In this document: in pieces, positions 1 to 8,435 of the stretch
How the letters are laid out: every line of letters begins with the position of its first letter
How positions within the stretch are numbered: position 1 is the stretch's first letter
Assembly (NCBI GenBank): GCA_012517965.1
Contig: JAAYTZ010000085.1
Span: 1-44,966, forward strand
Length of the DNA: 44,966 nucleotides
DNA from: Propionibacterium sp.
Lineage (GTDB): Bacteria > Actinomycetota > Actinomycetes > Propionibacteriales > Propionibacteriaceae
Reading direction: 5' to 3'
Notes under the pieces: model-generated
The model's database searches: none
What the model saw: only the letters and a program-made list of their open reading frames with translations
Told to the model about the DNA's origin: nothing
Position numbers and translations under genes: made by a program

Positions 1-2
1 CC

Positions 3-905
3 CGCCTCGGCACGCGCCCGCCCAACGACAAGCACGGCCTCGCCCGCCTGAACATCGTAGATATACGTCCGGCGAGCGCGACGGCGCAGCCGGGTGCCGT
101 CCCGGCCGGCGTGCCCGGCTGCCCGGCCGGCACCGGCACCCTGGCGTGGGGGGTGGTCGCGGGCGGGTGGGCCGTCGTCTGCGGCGACGACGCGGACCGG
201 CCCGCCCGCTGGCAGTCGCGGATCGGGGGGCGGGAGCAGACCACCTCGGCCGTCGCCTGGGACAGCCCCGCCAACCGGTACGTCGCCACGCTCGACGGCG
301 GCGGCCGCGCCTGGCTGGCGTCCGCCCCGGCGATGATCGGCCACGCCGCCGGCGGCACCATCACGTACGCCGGCGCCACCGAACAGCTCTGGTTCGCGCG
401 GCCGTCGCTCACCGGCGGCGCCGGGCCGTTCGGCGTCCCTCTGCCCGCGCTGGACGCCCGGGACCAGGCCCGCTACCTGTCCGACCTGTTGAGCCGCTCG
501 ACCGCCGACCGGGCCGCACTGCAGGAGGCGGTCGTCGCGGTGCGGGAGTGCAGCCGGGGTGGGGCCGGGTCGTACGGCGCCGACATCACGGCCATCGACA
601 CCGTCACCCGCAACCGGCAGACGCTGCTCGCCGCCGCCGAGACCGCCCCGGTCGACCGGCTGCCGGACGGCGCCAGGCTCACCACCCAGCTGCAGACCTT
701 CCTCGGGCTGTCGGTCCGGGCCGACCAGGAGTTCGCAGCCTGGGCGCGGACGGTCAACGCCCTCGGGTGCGGTGCCGGGTCGGACGCCGAGGGCCGGCGC
801 CTGTCCGACGAGACCGGCAAGGCCAAGGTGGCGTTCGTGGAGATGTGGAACAGCAGGATCGTGCCCGCCTACGGCGTCCCCTCGTACACCCGGGACACGA
901 TCTGA
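3..905 (+). CDS. C-terminal part of an unidentified protein (5' end outside window)
   Basis: The reading frame is open from the first bases of the window to a TGA at 903-905, so the true start lies upstream; an in-frame GTG at 111 is possible but the coding signal continues to its left. About 300 residues are visible. The early part contains several tryptophans and short beta-like stretches (VVAGGWAVVCGDDA, YVATLDGGGRAWLAS). The second half looks helical (ARDQARYLSDLL, ADRAALQEAVVAVRECS) with scattered cysteines, which suggests a surface-exposed or regulatory C-terminal domain. I do not recognise a family. It converges on recO with only 9 bases between the stop codons. Confidence 0.6.
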   Translation, partial: RLGTRPPNDKHGLARLNIVDIRPASATAQPGAVPAGVPGCPAGTGTLAWGVVAGGWAVVCGDDADRPARWQSRIGGREQTTSAVAWDSPANRYVATLDGGGRAWLASAPAMIGHAAGGTITYAGATEQLWFARPSLTGGAGPFGVPLPALDARDQARYLSDLLSRSTADRAALQEAVVAVRECSRGGAGSYGADITAIDTVTRNRQTLLAAAETAPVDRLPDGARLTTQLQTFLGLSVRADQEFAAWARTVNALGCGAGSDAEGRRLSDETGKAKVAFVEMWNSRIVPAYGVPSYTRDTI

Positions 906-914
906 CCGTCCGGG

Positions 915-1673
915 TCAGGCGTCGGGGCGGACGAGGTAGTCGAGGGTGCGCAGCCCGCGCTCCAGGTGCCAGGAGACGAACGCGGCGAGCAGCCCGGACG
1001 CCTGCCGCTGCACGGCGTCCGGGACGCCGCGGGTCTCCGGCCAGCGGCCGGCCAGCAGCGCCTGCAGGTAGTCGACGGTGCCCGCCGCCAGGGCGGCGGC
1101 GCCGGGTGGGCGGCACCTCAGGCAGACCAGTCCGCCGGCCGCCGGGCTGAACGACCCGTGCGGCCCGGGCTCGCCACAGTCGGCGCAGGTGACCAGGTCG
1201 GGGGCGAAGCCGGCGGCCGCGACCGCCCGGATCAGGTAGGCGTCCAGGATCATGGTCGGCGTGCGGGGCCCGTCGGTGGTGCCGTGGGTGAGGGCGTGCA
1301 GCCCGCCCAACAGCAGGCCGAACTGGGTCGCGGACGGCTGCCCCTCCTCGGCCACCAGGCGGTCGGCGGTCTCGAGCATCACCTGCCCGGCCGTGAACGC
1401 CGGGTAGTCGCCGGCCAGCGGCTGCGAGTAGGGCCGGATCGTCACCGCCTCGGTGATGACGTCGAGCGTCCGGCCGGTGGCGAACTGCAGGTCGACGTGG
1501 GTGAACGGCTCCAGGCGGGCGCCGAACTTGCTGGAGGTGCGCCGCACCCCGCGCGCCACCGCCCGCACCTTGCCGTGCCGGTGGCTGAGCAGCGTGACGA
1601 TGCGGTCCGCCTCACCCAGCTTGTGGGTGCGCAGGACCACTCCGTCGTCGCGGTAGGTCGGCACGCCCTCCAT
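915..1673 (-). CDS. recO: DNA repair protein RecO
   Basis: RecO helps load RecA at gaps by displacing SSB in the RecFOR recombination pathway. The 252-residue product has the usual length and begins with the family N-terminus (YRDDGVVLRTHKLGEADRIV), an OB fold of about 80 residues. A helical domain follows, with a C-terminal zinc-binding motif, CADCGEPGPH and CLRC around residues 155-185. I chose the ATG at 1671-1673 because the OB-fold strand starts right after it; the open frame upstream overlaps zur and is a shadow. recO, zur and glyS lie close together, as in other actinobacteria. Confidence 0.95.
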   Translation of the reverse strand: MEGVPTYRDDGVVLRTHKLGEADRIVTLLSHRHGKVRAVARGVRRTSSKFGARLEPFTHVDLQFATGRTLDVITEAVTIRPYSQPLAGDYPAFTAGQVMLETADRLVAEEGQPSATQFGLLLGGLHALTHGTTDGPRTPTMILDAYLIRAVAAAGFAPDLVTCADCGEPGPHGSFSPAAGGLVCLRCRPPGAAALAAGTVDYLQALLAGRWPETRGVPDAVQRQASGLLAAFVSWHLERGLRTLDYLVRPDA

Positions 1674-1738
1674 TGTCCGCCCTCGGGCGGCGGGTGCCCG
1701 CCCGGCCCGCCGGACGTGTGCGCCTCGGGCGGGGTCGG

Positions 1739-2140
1739 TCACCCGGCGGAGCAGCGCGGGCAGATCCCGAACAACTCCAGCTCGTGGGTCACCTCGGCGA
1801 AGCCGTGCCGGGCGGCCAACTCCTCGACGATCGACTCGAAGGTGCCGAACTCCACCTCCACGGTGTGCCCACAGCGCCGGCAGACCAGATGGTGGTGGTG
1901 GCGTTGCCCGTGGGCGCAGCACCGGTAGGCCACCTGGCCGTCGGGGGTCCGCAGCACGTCGGCGAGGCCCGACTCGGCGAGCGCCTGGAGGTGCCGGTAG
2001 ACCGTCGCCAGGGCGACCCGCTCTCCGCGGGCCACCAGCCGCTCGTGCACCTGCTGCGCGGTGGAGAACCCGGCCGCCGCCGCCAGCGTTTCGGCGACCG
2101 CCACCCGCTGCCGGGTCTGGCGGAGCGGGGCGGCGGACAT
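1739..2140 (-). CDS. zur: Fur-family metal regulator, probably zinc-responsive Zur
   Basis: A 133-residue winged-helix repressor of the Fur superfamily. The DNA-binding half contains RQTRQRVAVAETLAA and the recognition region ALATVYRHLQALAESGL. The C-terminal dimerisation half has metal-binding motifs: a His cluster (GQRHHHHLVC), CRRCGH, and CPRC at the end. Zur is inferred rather than seen: in actinobacteria the Fur paralogue next to glyS and recO is usually the zinc-sensing FurB/Zur. The start at 2140 is supported by a TACGCT box ending 7 bases before the ATG, which suggests a leaderless mRNA; an upstream ATG at 2254 would add an unrelated tail. Confidence 0.9.
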   Translation of the reverse strand: MSAAPLRQTRQRVAVAETLAAAAGFSTAQQVHERLVARGERVALATVYRHLQALAESGLADVLRTPDGQVAYRCCAHGQRHHHHLVCRRCGHTVEVEFGTFESIVEELAARHGFAEVTHELELFGICPRCSAG

Positions 2141-2147
2141 GCCGTCG

Positions 2148-2153
2148 AGCGTA
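2148..2153 (-). promoter_or_regulatory. -10 box of zur (leaderless promoter)
   Basis: TACGCT on the minus strand fits TANNNT and ends 7 bases before the zur ATG, so transcription would start at or next to the start codon. Confidence 0.5.
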
Positions 2154-2248
2154 GCCCCCGACCTTGTCGCCGAGGTGCACGTTCGCTGGCGGAAACCGGG
2201 CAGAAGTCGCAGCTGATGGGCTCTCGAGGGGGGTGTCTCGGGGCGAGT

Positions 2249-2326
2249 GTTCACTTTCCGGGGGGGATCGGCCGCTCAGGAGGGGGTTGAACCTTCCAAC
2301 GCGCCGACCGCCCCCGCAAAGTGAAC
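2249..2326. repeat. Long imperfect inverted repeat between zur and the ABM gene
   Basis: The arms 2249-2272 and 2303-2326 are complementary at 21 of 24 positions, with a 30-base spacer. The outer end reads GTTCACTTT on the left and AAAGTGAAC on the right. It lies between two divergent genes, so it is not an ordinary terminator. It could be a large operator, an RNA hairpin or a palindromic repeat element. The rest of the 247-base zur/ABM gap shows nothing else I recognise apart from the two promoters. Confidence 0.8.
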
Positions 2327-2375
2327 CGGGGCGGGCCGGAACCCCCTGCGGGCGCGGATCGGCTCGCCGACCTCC

Positions 2376-2381
2376 TAGGCT
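2376..2381 (+). promoter_or_regulatory. -10 box of the ABM-domain gene (leaderless)
   Basis: TAGGCT ends 6 bases before the ATG at 2388 and no ribosome binding site is present. Confidence 0.55.
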
Positions 2382-2387
2382 GGGCGC

Positions 2388-2696
2388 ATGCTGGCCGTCA
2401 CCCGATTCCGGATTCCCCCCGTGGAGCAGGCGTCGTTCCTGGAGGGCGCCCGGGCGGCCTCCGATTTCTACGCGACCAGGCCGGGCTGCGAAGCCGTCGA
2501 GTTGCTGCACAACCTGGACGACCCCGAGCTGTGGGTGCTGGTGTCGCGCTGGGCCGATGTCGGGTCGTACCGCCGGGCCTACAACGGCTACGAGGCCAAG
2601 ATGATCCTGACTCCGCTGCTGCTGCGGGCGATCGACGAGCCCGGCGCCTACGGCCGGCCGGGCGAGGTGGGCCGCAACATCCCGCGCGGAGTCTGA
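2388..2696 (+). CDS. Antibiotic biosynthesis monooxygenase (ABM) domain protein
   Basis: A 102-residue single-domain protein of the dimeric alpha/beta-barrel ABM type. Typical features are the opening strand LAVTRFRIP, a helix (FLEGARAASDFYATRPGCEAVELL), the strand ELWVLVSRWADVGSYRRAY and a C-terminal region with TPLLLRA. The family includes small oxygenases and heme-degrading enzymes as well as many proteins of unknown substrate. No active-site signature lets me choose, so the substrate is open. The gene stands alone, transcribed away from zur, and its promoter predicts a leaderless mRNA. Confidence 0.8.
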   Translation: MLAVTRFRIPPVEQASFLEGARAASDFYATRPGCEAVELLHNLDDPELWVLVSRWADVGSYRRAYNGYEAKMILTPLLLRAIDEPGAYGRPGEVGRNIPRGV

Positions 2697-2820
2697 GCCG
2701 CCGGACGGCAAGGCCCTCGCATCGCGCCCCACGCAGGGCGGGGCGTTGCGACGGGCGGGTGGGGGCGGACGTGCGCGGCGGCGTCCGCCGATGTCGGTAA
2801 GCTCGGCGACTGCGACTTCT

Positions 2821-2843
2821 GCGGATGCCAGCCGGGCATCCGC
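2821..2843 (+). promoter_or_regulatory. Hairpin in the glyS 5' leader
   Basis: GCGGATGCC (2821-2829) and GGCATCCGC (2835-2843) form a perfect 9-bp stem with a 5-base loop. It ends a few bases before the AGGAGG ribosome binding site at about 2851. A TAAGCT box at about 2797 is a plausible -10. A role in translation control is possible but not shown. Confidence 0.45.
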
Positions 2844-2861
2844 CCGCCTGAGGAGGATTCA

Positions 2862-4247
<1,386 letters not shown>

Positions 4248-4259
4248 CGTCGTCGCTTC

Positions 4260-4293
4260 GAGACGGCCGCCGCGTTCGCGCGGCGGCCGTCTC
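4260..4293 (+). terminator. Hairpin terminator after glyS
   Basis: A perfect 14-bp stem (GAGACGGCCGCCGC and its complement) closes a 6-base loop, 13 bases after the glyS stop. There is no long T-run, which is common in high-GC actinobacteria. Confidence 0.8.
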
Positions 4294-4388
4294 CGGATCA
4301 CCGGGCGGGGCACCAGGGAGGGGTCGGCGGACGCGCGCCCGGGGCCGGGGACGGGCCGGGGCGGGGCGGGGGAGACGGCGTCCCGGGT

Positions 4389-4394
4389 TAGGCT
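4389..4394 (+). promoter_or_regulatory. -10 box of dusB
   Basis: TAGGCT lies 23 bases before the dusB ATG, leaving room for the AGGAAGGAG ribosome binding site at about 4404. Confidence 0.5.
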
Positions 4395-4417
4395 GGCCGC
4401 CGCAGGAAGGAGACACC

Positions 4418-5566
4418 ATGTCCGCAGGTCCGCTGGTGCTGCGCGCGCCCGGGGGCGGTGAGGTCCGGATCGACCCGCCCGTGGTGCTCGCCCCGATGGC
4501 CGGCATCACGAACCCCGCCTACCGGCAGCTCTGCGCCGAGCAGGGGGCCGGACTCTACGTGTGCGAGATGATCACGTCCCGCGGGGTGGTGGAGCGCATC
4601 CCCAAGACCTTCGGCATGCTGCGGTTCGCGCCGGCCGAGACCGTGCGGTCGGTGCAGCTCTACGGGGTGGACGCCGACGTGATGGCCCGCGCCGCGGACA
4701 TCCTGTGCGGTGAGTTCGGGGTCGGCCACATCGACCTGAACTTCGGGTGCCCCGTGCCGAAGGTGACCCGGCGCGGCGGAGGCGGGGTGCTGCCCTGGAA
4801 GCGCGACCGCCTGGCGGCGATCCTGTCCGCGACCGTGCGGGCGGCGGACGCCCACGGCGTCCCGGTGACGATGAAGACGCGCCTGGGCATCGACGACGAG
4901 CACCTGACCTACCTGGACGCGGGCCGGATCGCCGAGGACGCCGGCGTGGCGGCGGTGACCCTGCACGGGCGGACCGTGCAGCAGGCCTACGCGGGGCAGG
5001 CGGACTGGGAGTCGATCGGACGCCTCGTGGACCACGTGGCGATCCCCGTGCTGGGGAACGGCGACCTCTGGGAGGCGAGCGACGCCCTGCGGATGGTCGA
5101 GCAGACGGGCTGCGCGGGTGTCGTCATCGGCCGCGGGTGCCTGGGCCGGCCGTGGCTGTTCCGCGACCTCGCGGACGCCTTCGCCGGCCGCCCGGGCCGC
5201 ACCCTGCCGACGCTGGGTGAGGTGGCGGCCATGGTGCGGCGCCATGGGGAGTTGCTGGCCGAGCTGCAGGGCGAGCGCTGGGGGCTCACCGACCTCCGCA
5301 AGCACATGGCCTGGTACTTCAAGGGGTTCCGCATCGGCGGGGAGATCCGCCAGGCGCTGGGGCTCGTCTCCAGCCTCGCCGAGCTGGACGCCCTACTGGC
5401 CCGCCTCGACCCCGCGCAGCCGTTCCCGGTCGCCGAGTTGGGCGAGCCGCGCGGCCGTCAGGGGACGCCGCGGGCGAAGGTGGTCTGCCCCTACGGCTGG
5501 CTCGACTCCCAGACCCTCGGCGACGCCGACCTGGCGGACGCCGAGAGCGACGCCTCGGGCGGCTGA
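4418..5566 (+). CDS. dusB: tRNA-dihydrouridine synthase, DusB type
   Basis: An FMN-dependent enzyme that reduces uridines in the tRNA D-loop. The 382-residue TIM-barrel protein opens with the family flavin-site sequence VVLAPMAGITNPAYRQLCAE. It carries the catalytic-cysteine motif DLNFGCPVPKVTRRGGG, then VTMKTRLG, the phosphate-binding GNGDLWEASDAL, and GVVIGRGCLGRPWLF. The C-terminal helical domain contains LRKHMAWYFKGF. The ATG at 4418 is chosen because AGGAAGGAG precedes it. The C-terminus (from about residue 335) is somewhat longer than in many DusB proteins and Asp-rich. Confidence 0.95.
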   Translation: MSAGPLVLRAPGGGEVRIDPPVVLAPMAGITNPAYRQLCAEQGAGLYVCEMITSRGVVERIPKTFGMLRFAPAETVRSVQLYGVDADVMARAADILCGEFGVGHIDLNFGCPVPKVTRRGGGGVLPWKRDRLAAILSATVRAADAHGVPVTMKTRLGIDDEHLTYLDAGRIAEDAGVAAVTLHGRTVQQAYAGQADWESIGRLVDHVAIPVLGNGDLWEASDALRMVEQTGCAGVVIGRGCLGRPWLFRDLADAFAGRPGRTLPTLGEVAAMVRRHGELLAELQGERWGLTDLRKHMAWYFKGFRIGGEIRQALGLVSSLAELDALLARLDPAQPFPVAELGEPRGRQGTPRAKVVCPYGWLDSQTLGDADLADAESDASGG

Positions 5567-5642
5567 GCGGGCCGTCGCCGGTGCACGGAACCTCGTTCGG
5601 GTAGGCGACCCGCCTCTGGGAGGGGGCCGCCGCCGGGGCTGG

Positions 5643-6230
5643 TCAGGCCCGGGGTTCCCCGCCGTCGGCCGTGGCGGACACCGGGAGCACCACCTCGTTG
5701 TGGCGGAGGAACCACGGCGTCCACGGGGGGTCGAACCGGGCGAACCGAGGCGGTCCGGCGACCGCCAGCCCCGCCGCCTCGACGGCGCCCCGGAGCCTCG
5801 CCAGTTCGTCGGCGTACGTCCGCTCCGTCCAGCGACCGGTGAAGGCTCGGACGGCGGCCGTCTGGGCCGGCACCTCCCGGATCCGGATGCGGGGGTCGGT
5901 GGGCACCGGCAGCGTGTCGCGGGTGAACTCGGCCGGCATCACGAAGGCGACGATGTGGTGCCCCGGCCGGGTGGCGGGCTCCTGGACGACGGGCGAGGTC
6001 ATGGCGATCCGCGCCGAGGACTCCTCCTGCACCACCGGGGCCGTCATCGCGACCTTGCCGCGGGTGCTGTTGCGCCCCGAGATGAAGGCCACCAGCACTC
6101 CGAAGGCCCGGTTGCCGGCGTCGGTGAACGAGGCGTCCACCTCGACCTCGGCGACCAGGTGCGCGGGGTAGCGGCGCACTTCGAACTCCGGGAACCGCCG
6201 CAGCACCTCGAACCGCTGTCGCTCCGTCAT
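5643..6230 (-). CDS. SOUL-family heme-binding protein
   Basis: A 195-residue protein matching the SOUL/HBP family. Its signature is the N-terminal FEVRRYPAHLVAEVEV, followed by AFGVLVAFISGRNSTRGKVA and the conserved MTAPVVQ and MTSPVVQ segments. The C-terminal half ends with FDPPWTPWFLRHNEV. Eukaryotic relatives bind heme; bacterial functions are mostly unknown. There is no signal peptide, so it is likely cytoplasmic. It is the second gene of a leftward pair, only 3 bases after the stop of the membrane protein gene, so the two are probably co-transcribed. Confidence 0.9.
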   Translation of the reverse strand: MTERQRFEVLRRFPEFEVRRYPAHLVAEVEVDASFTDAGNRAFGVLVAFISGRNSTRGKVAMTAPVVQEESSARIAMTSPVVQEPATRPGHHIVAFVMPAEFTRDTLPVPTDPRIRIREVPAQTAAVRAFTGRWTERTYADELARLRGAVEAAGLAVAGPPRFARFDPPWTPWFLRHNEVVLPVSATADGGEPRA

Positions 6231-6233
6231 GAC

Positions 6234-7226
6234 CTAGATCATCGACTGCAGGGCGGGCCACAGCCCGGCCATCAGCAGCATGATCCCGATGACAGGGGCG
6301 AGGATGCCGAGGATGATGCCGGCGACGCCGTAGCGGCGGCCCTGGCGGCGGGCGGTGGCGACCATCGAGACGATCCACCCCACGATGCCGACCAGCGAGA
6401 CGAAGGCGATGGCCGACATCAGCGGCGCCTGCTCCTCGGCGAAGGCCACGAAGGCGGGGTTGTTCGACAGGTCCTCCGGGGTAAGGGTCGCGTCGAACCC
6501 GATCTGCTGGAACAACTCGCCGTACGCCCCGCCGATCACGAAGCTGATGACGCCCACGATCGCCGTCGCCACGGCGACGAGGACGAACCCGATCAGCCCG
6601 AGCGTCTTCGACTTCTCTGCGACGGGCCCGGTGGCGTAGCCGCTGTACGCGGTGGCCTGGCCGTAGGGGGCGGGTTGGCCGTACGGGGTGGGTTGGCCGT
6701 ACGGGGTGGGTTGGCCGTAGGGGGCGGGTTGGCCGTAGGGGGCGGGCTGCCCGCCGTAGGGCTCGTGGCTGTAGGGCTGGGTGCCGTAGGCGGGGGGCTG
6801 CTCGCCGTCGGGCTCGTGGCTGTAGGGCTGGGTGCCGTAGGCGGGGGGCTGGCCGTAAGGGGGCTGCGCGCCGTACTGCTGGCCGTAGCCCTGCGCCTGG
6901 CCGTAGGGGGCCTGGTCGGACGCCGGCCCGTAAGCCTGTTGTCCGTACGCCGGCGGCTGGCCGGTGTACGGGCCGCCGCCGTACTGGGAGCCGTGGGCGT
7001 CCTGGCCGGCCTGCGGGCCGTAGGGGGGCTGGGCGGGGGGCGCGTAGGGGACGCCGGCCGCGGCGTCCGGGGCGGGCGGCGCGTAGGGGACGCCGGCCGC
7101 GGCGTCCGGGGCGGGCGGGGCGAAGGGGCTCGTGGCGGCGTCCGGCCCGCTGGGCGTGAGCGGGGGCACCGAGGGGTCCTGGCCGGGACGGCGATCGAAT
7201 GGGGTGGAGCCGGACGGATCGGTCAT
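6234..7226 (-). CDS. Membrane protein with long Pro/Gln/Tyr repeat N-terminus
   Basis: A 330-residue protein. The first 190 or so residues are low-complexity, with repeats based on YGQPAPYGQ, PPAYGTQPYSHEP and APDAAAGVPYAPP. The last 130 residues hold about three hydrophobic segments: LGLIGFVLVAVATAIVGVIS, AIAFVSLVGIVGWIVSMV, and a C-terminal GVAGIILGILAPVIGIML. This architecture (disordered cytoplasmic tail plus DUF4190-like membrane domain) is common in actinobacterial envelope proteins of unknown role. The nucleotide repeats at about 6650-6860 make the tail prone to length changes. It is divergent from dgt. Confidence 0.85.
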   Translation of the reverse strand: MTDPSGSTPFDRRPGQDPSVPPLTPSGPDAATSPFAPPAPDAAAGVPYAPPAPDAAAGVPYAPPAQPPYGPQAGQDAHGSQYGGGPYTGQPPAYGQQAYGPASDQAPYGQAQGYGQQYGAQPPYGQPPAYGTQPYSHEPDGEQPPAYGTQPYSHEPYGGQPAPYGQPAPYGQPTPYGQPTPYGQPAPYGQATAYSGYATGPVAEKSKTLGLIGFVLVAVATAIVGVISFVIGGAYGELFQQIGFDATLTPEDLSNNPAFVAFAEEQAPLMSAIAFVSLVGIVGWIVSMVATARRQGRRYGVAGIILGILAPVIGIMLLMAGLWPALQSMI

Positions 7227-7280
7227 GAGTCCTCACTGGGTGGCGCGCCGCCCCCCGACGGGGCGGCGCGGAACTTCGGC

Positions 7281-7286
7281 CATGAT
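7281..7286 (+). promoter_or_regulatory. -10 box of dgt (leaderless)
   Basis: CATGAT ends 6 bases before the ATG at 7293, with no ribosome binding site. This supports that distal start codon. Confidence 0.45.
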
Positions 7287-7292
7287 AAGCGC

Positions 7293-8435
7293 ATGACCAA
7301 GGACGTGAACCCGCGGGCGGTGGCGTGGGCGCGCACCATGAGCGGCCACCCTGACGGGGTGGAGGCCGGTGTCTCCCGGGGTGTTGTCCGGGCGCACGCG
7401 GGCTCGGCGGCGTCCGTCGCGGTGCGGAGGGTTGTCTCCCGGGTGGCGCGGGAGGAGATCGAGCGGGCGTCCTTCAGCGCGGGTGCCACGCTGGCGTCCG
7501 GGGCGGGGAACCGGGCGGTGGAGGAGGAGCCCGACGACGAGCGCACCTGCTTCGAGCGCGACCGGGACCGGATCGTGCACTCGACCGCGTTCCGGCGGCT
7601 CGCCGGCAAGACGCAGGTGGTGGTGTACCCGACCGATCACCAGCGCACCCGGCTGACCCACGCGCTCGAGGTCGCCCAGGTGGCCACGTCGATCGCGCGG
7701 GGGCTCGGGGTCAACGTGACGCTCGCGGACGCCATCGCGCTGGGCCACGACTGCGGGCATGGGCCGGGCGGGCACGCGTCCGAGGAGGCCTTCGACCCGT
7801 TCGTCACCGAGGGGTTCGACCACGGCCCGTGGGGGGCCGACGTCACCCTCGCCTCGCTGAACCTCTGCGCGGAGACGCTCGACGGCATCCGCAACCACTC
7901 GTGGTCGAGGCCGTCCCCGGCGACCGTCGAGGGCGAGATCGTCTCGTGGGCCGACCGCATCGCCTACTGTGCCCATGACCTCGAGGACGCCATCCACGCG
8001 GGCATCGTGACGATCGACCAGGTGCCGGAGGAGGTGGTGGCGGTCGCCGGCCGGACGCGGCGCACCCAGTTGGCCACTTTCATCCGCGCGGTCGTGCGCA
8101 CCGCCGCCGAGACGGGGGCGATCGGGATGGATCGGGAGACGGCGGCGGCGTTGACGGCCCTGCGCCGGTTCAACTACGACCGCATCTACACGCGCCCCGA
8201 CTCGGTGGCCCAGGCCCGCGCGGTCATCGAGGTGCTGCACGGACTGGTCGAGTTCTACGTCGACCACCCCCGGCTGTTGCCCGACACCGACCCGGGGCTG
8301 TCGGGTGACCCGCTGGTGCGGGCGGCGGTCACCTACGTCGGCGGGATGACCGACCGGTTCGCGTTCGATCGCGCCGAGGAGTTCCTCGGCTGGGAGCCGA
8401 GCCGGCTGCCGCGCGGCATCGGACGGGGCGCGTGA
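7293..8435 (+). CDS. dgt: dGTP triphosphohydrolase-like HD-domain protein
   Basis: Enzymes of this family cleave dNTPs to a deoxynucleoside and triphosphate. The HD metal-binding residues are visible: RLTHALEVAQV, then ALGHDCGHGPGGHASEE, and later WADRIAYCAHDLEDA. The substrate-site sequence HSTAFRRLAGKTQVV is also present. At 380 residues it is slightly short. Residues 1-75 do not resemble the family and are partly encoded by copies of a dispersed repeat (GTTGTCTCCCGGGTG type) seen elsewhere in the window. The start is backed by the leaderless promoter. The stop overlaps the next gene by 4 bases. As in mycobacteria, dgt lies close to dnaG. Confidence 0.9.
   Translation: MTKDVNPRAVAWARTMSGHPDGVEAGVSRGVVRAHAGSAASVAVRRVVSRVAREEIERASFSAGATLASGAGNRAVEEEPDDERTCFERDRDRIVHSTAFRRLAGKTQVVVYPTDHQRTRLTHALEVAQVATSIARGLGVNVTLADAIALGHDCGHGPGGHASEEAFDPFVTEGFDHGPWGADVTLASLNLCAETLDGIRNHSWSRPSPATVEGEIVSWADRIAYCAHDLEDAIHAGIVTIDQVPEEVVAVAGRTRRTQLATFIRAVVRTAAETGAIGMDRETAAALTALRRFNYDRIYTRPDSVAQARAVIEVLHGLVEFYVDHPRLLPDTDPGLSGDPLVRAAVTYVGGMTDRFAFDRAEEFLGWEPSRLPRGIGRGA

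Noticed and set aside
6650-6860. Tandem repeats near 6.7 kb as a mobile element end
   Set aside because: They lie in frame and encode the YGQP-type tail of the membrane protein.
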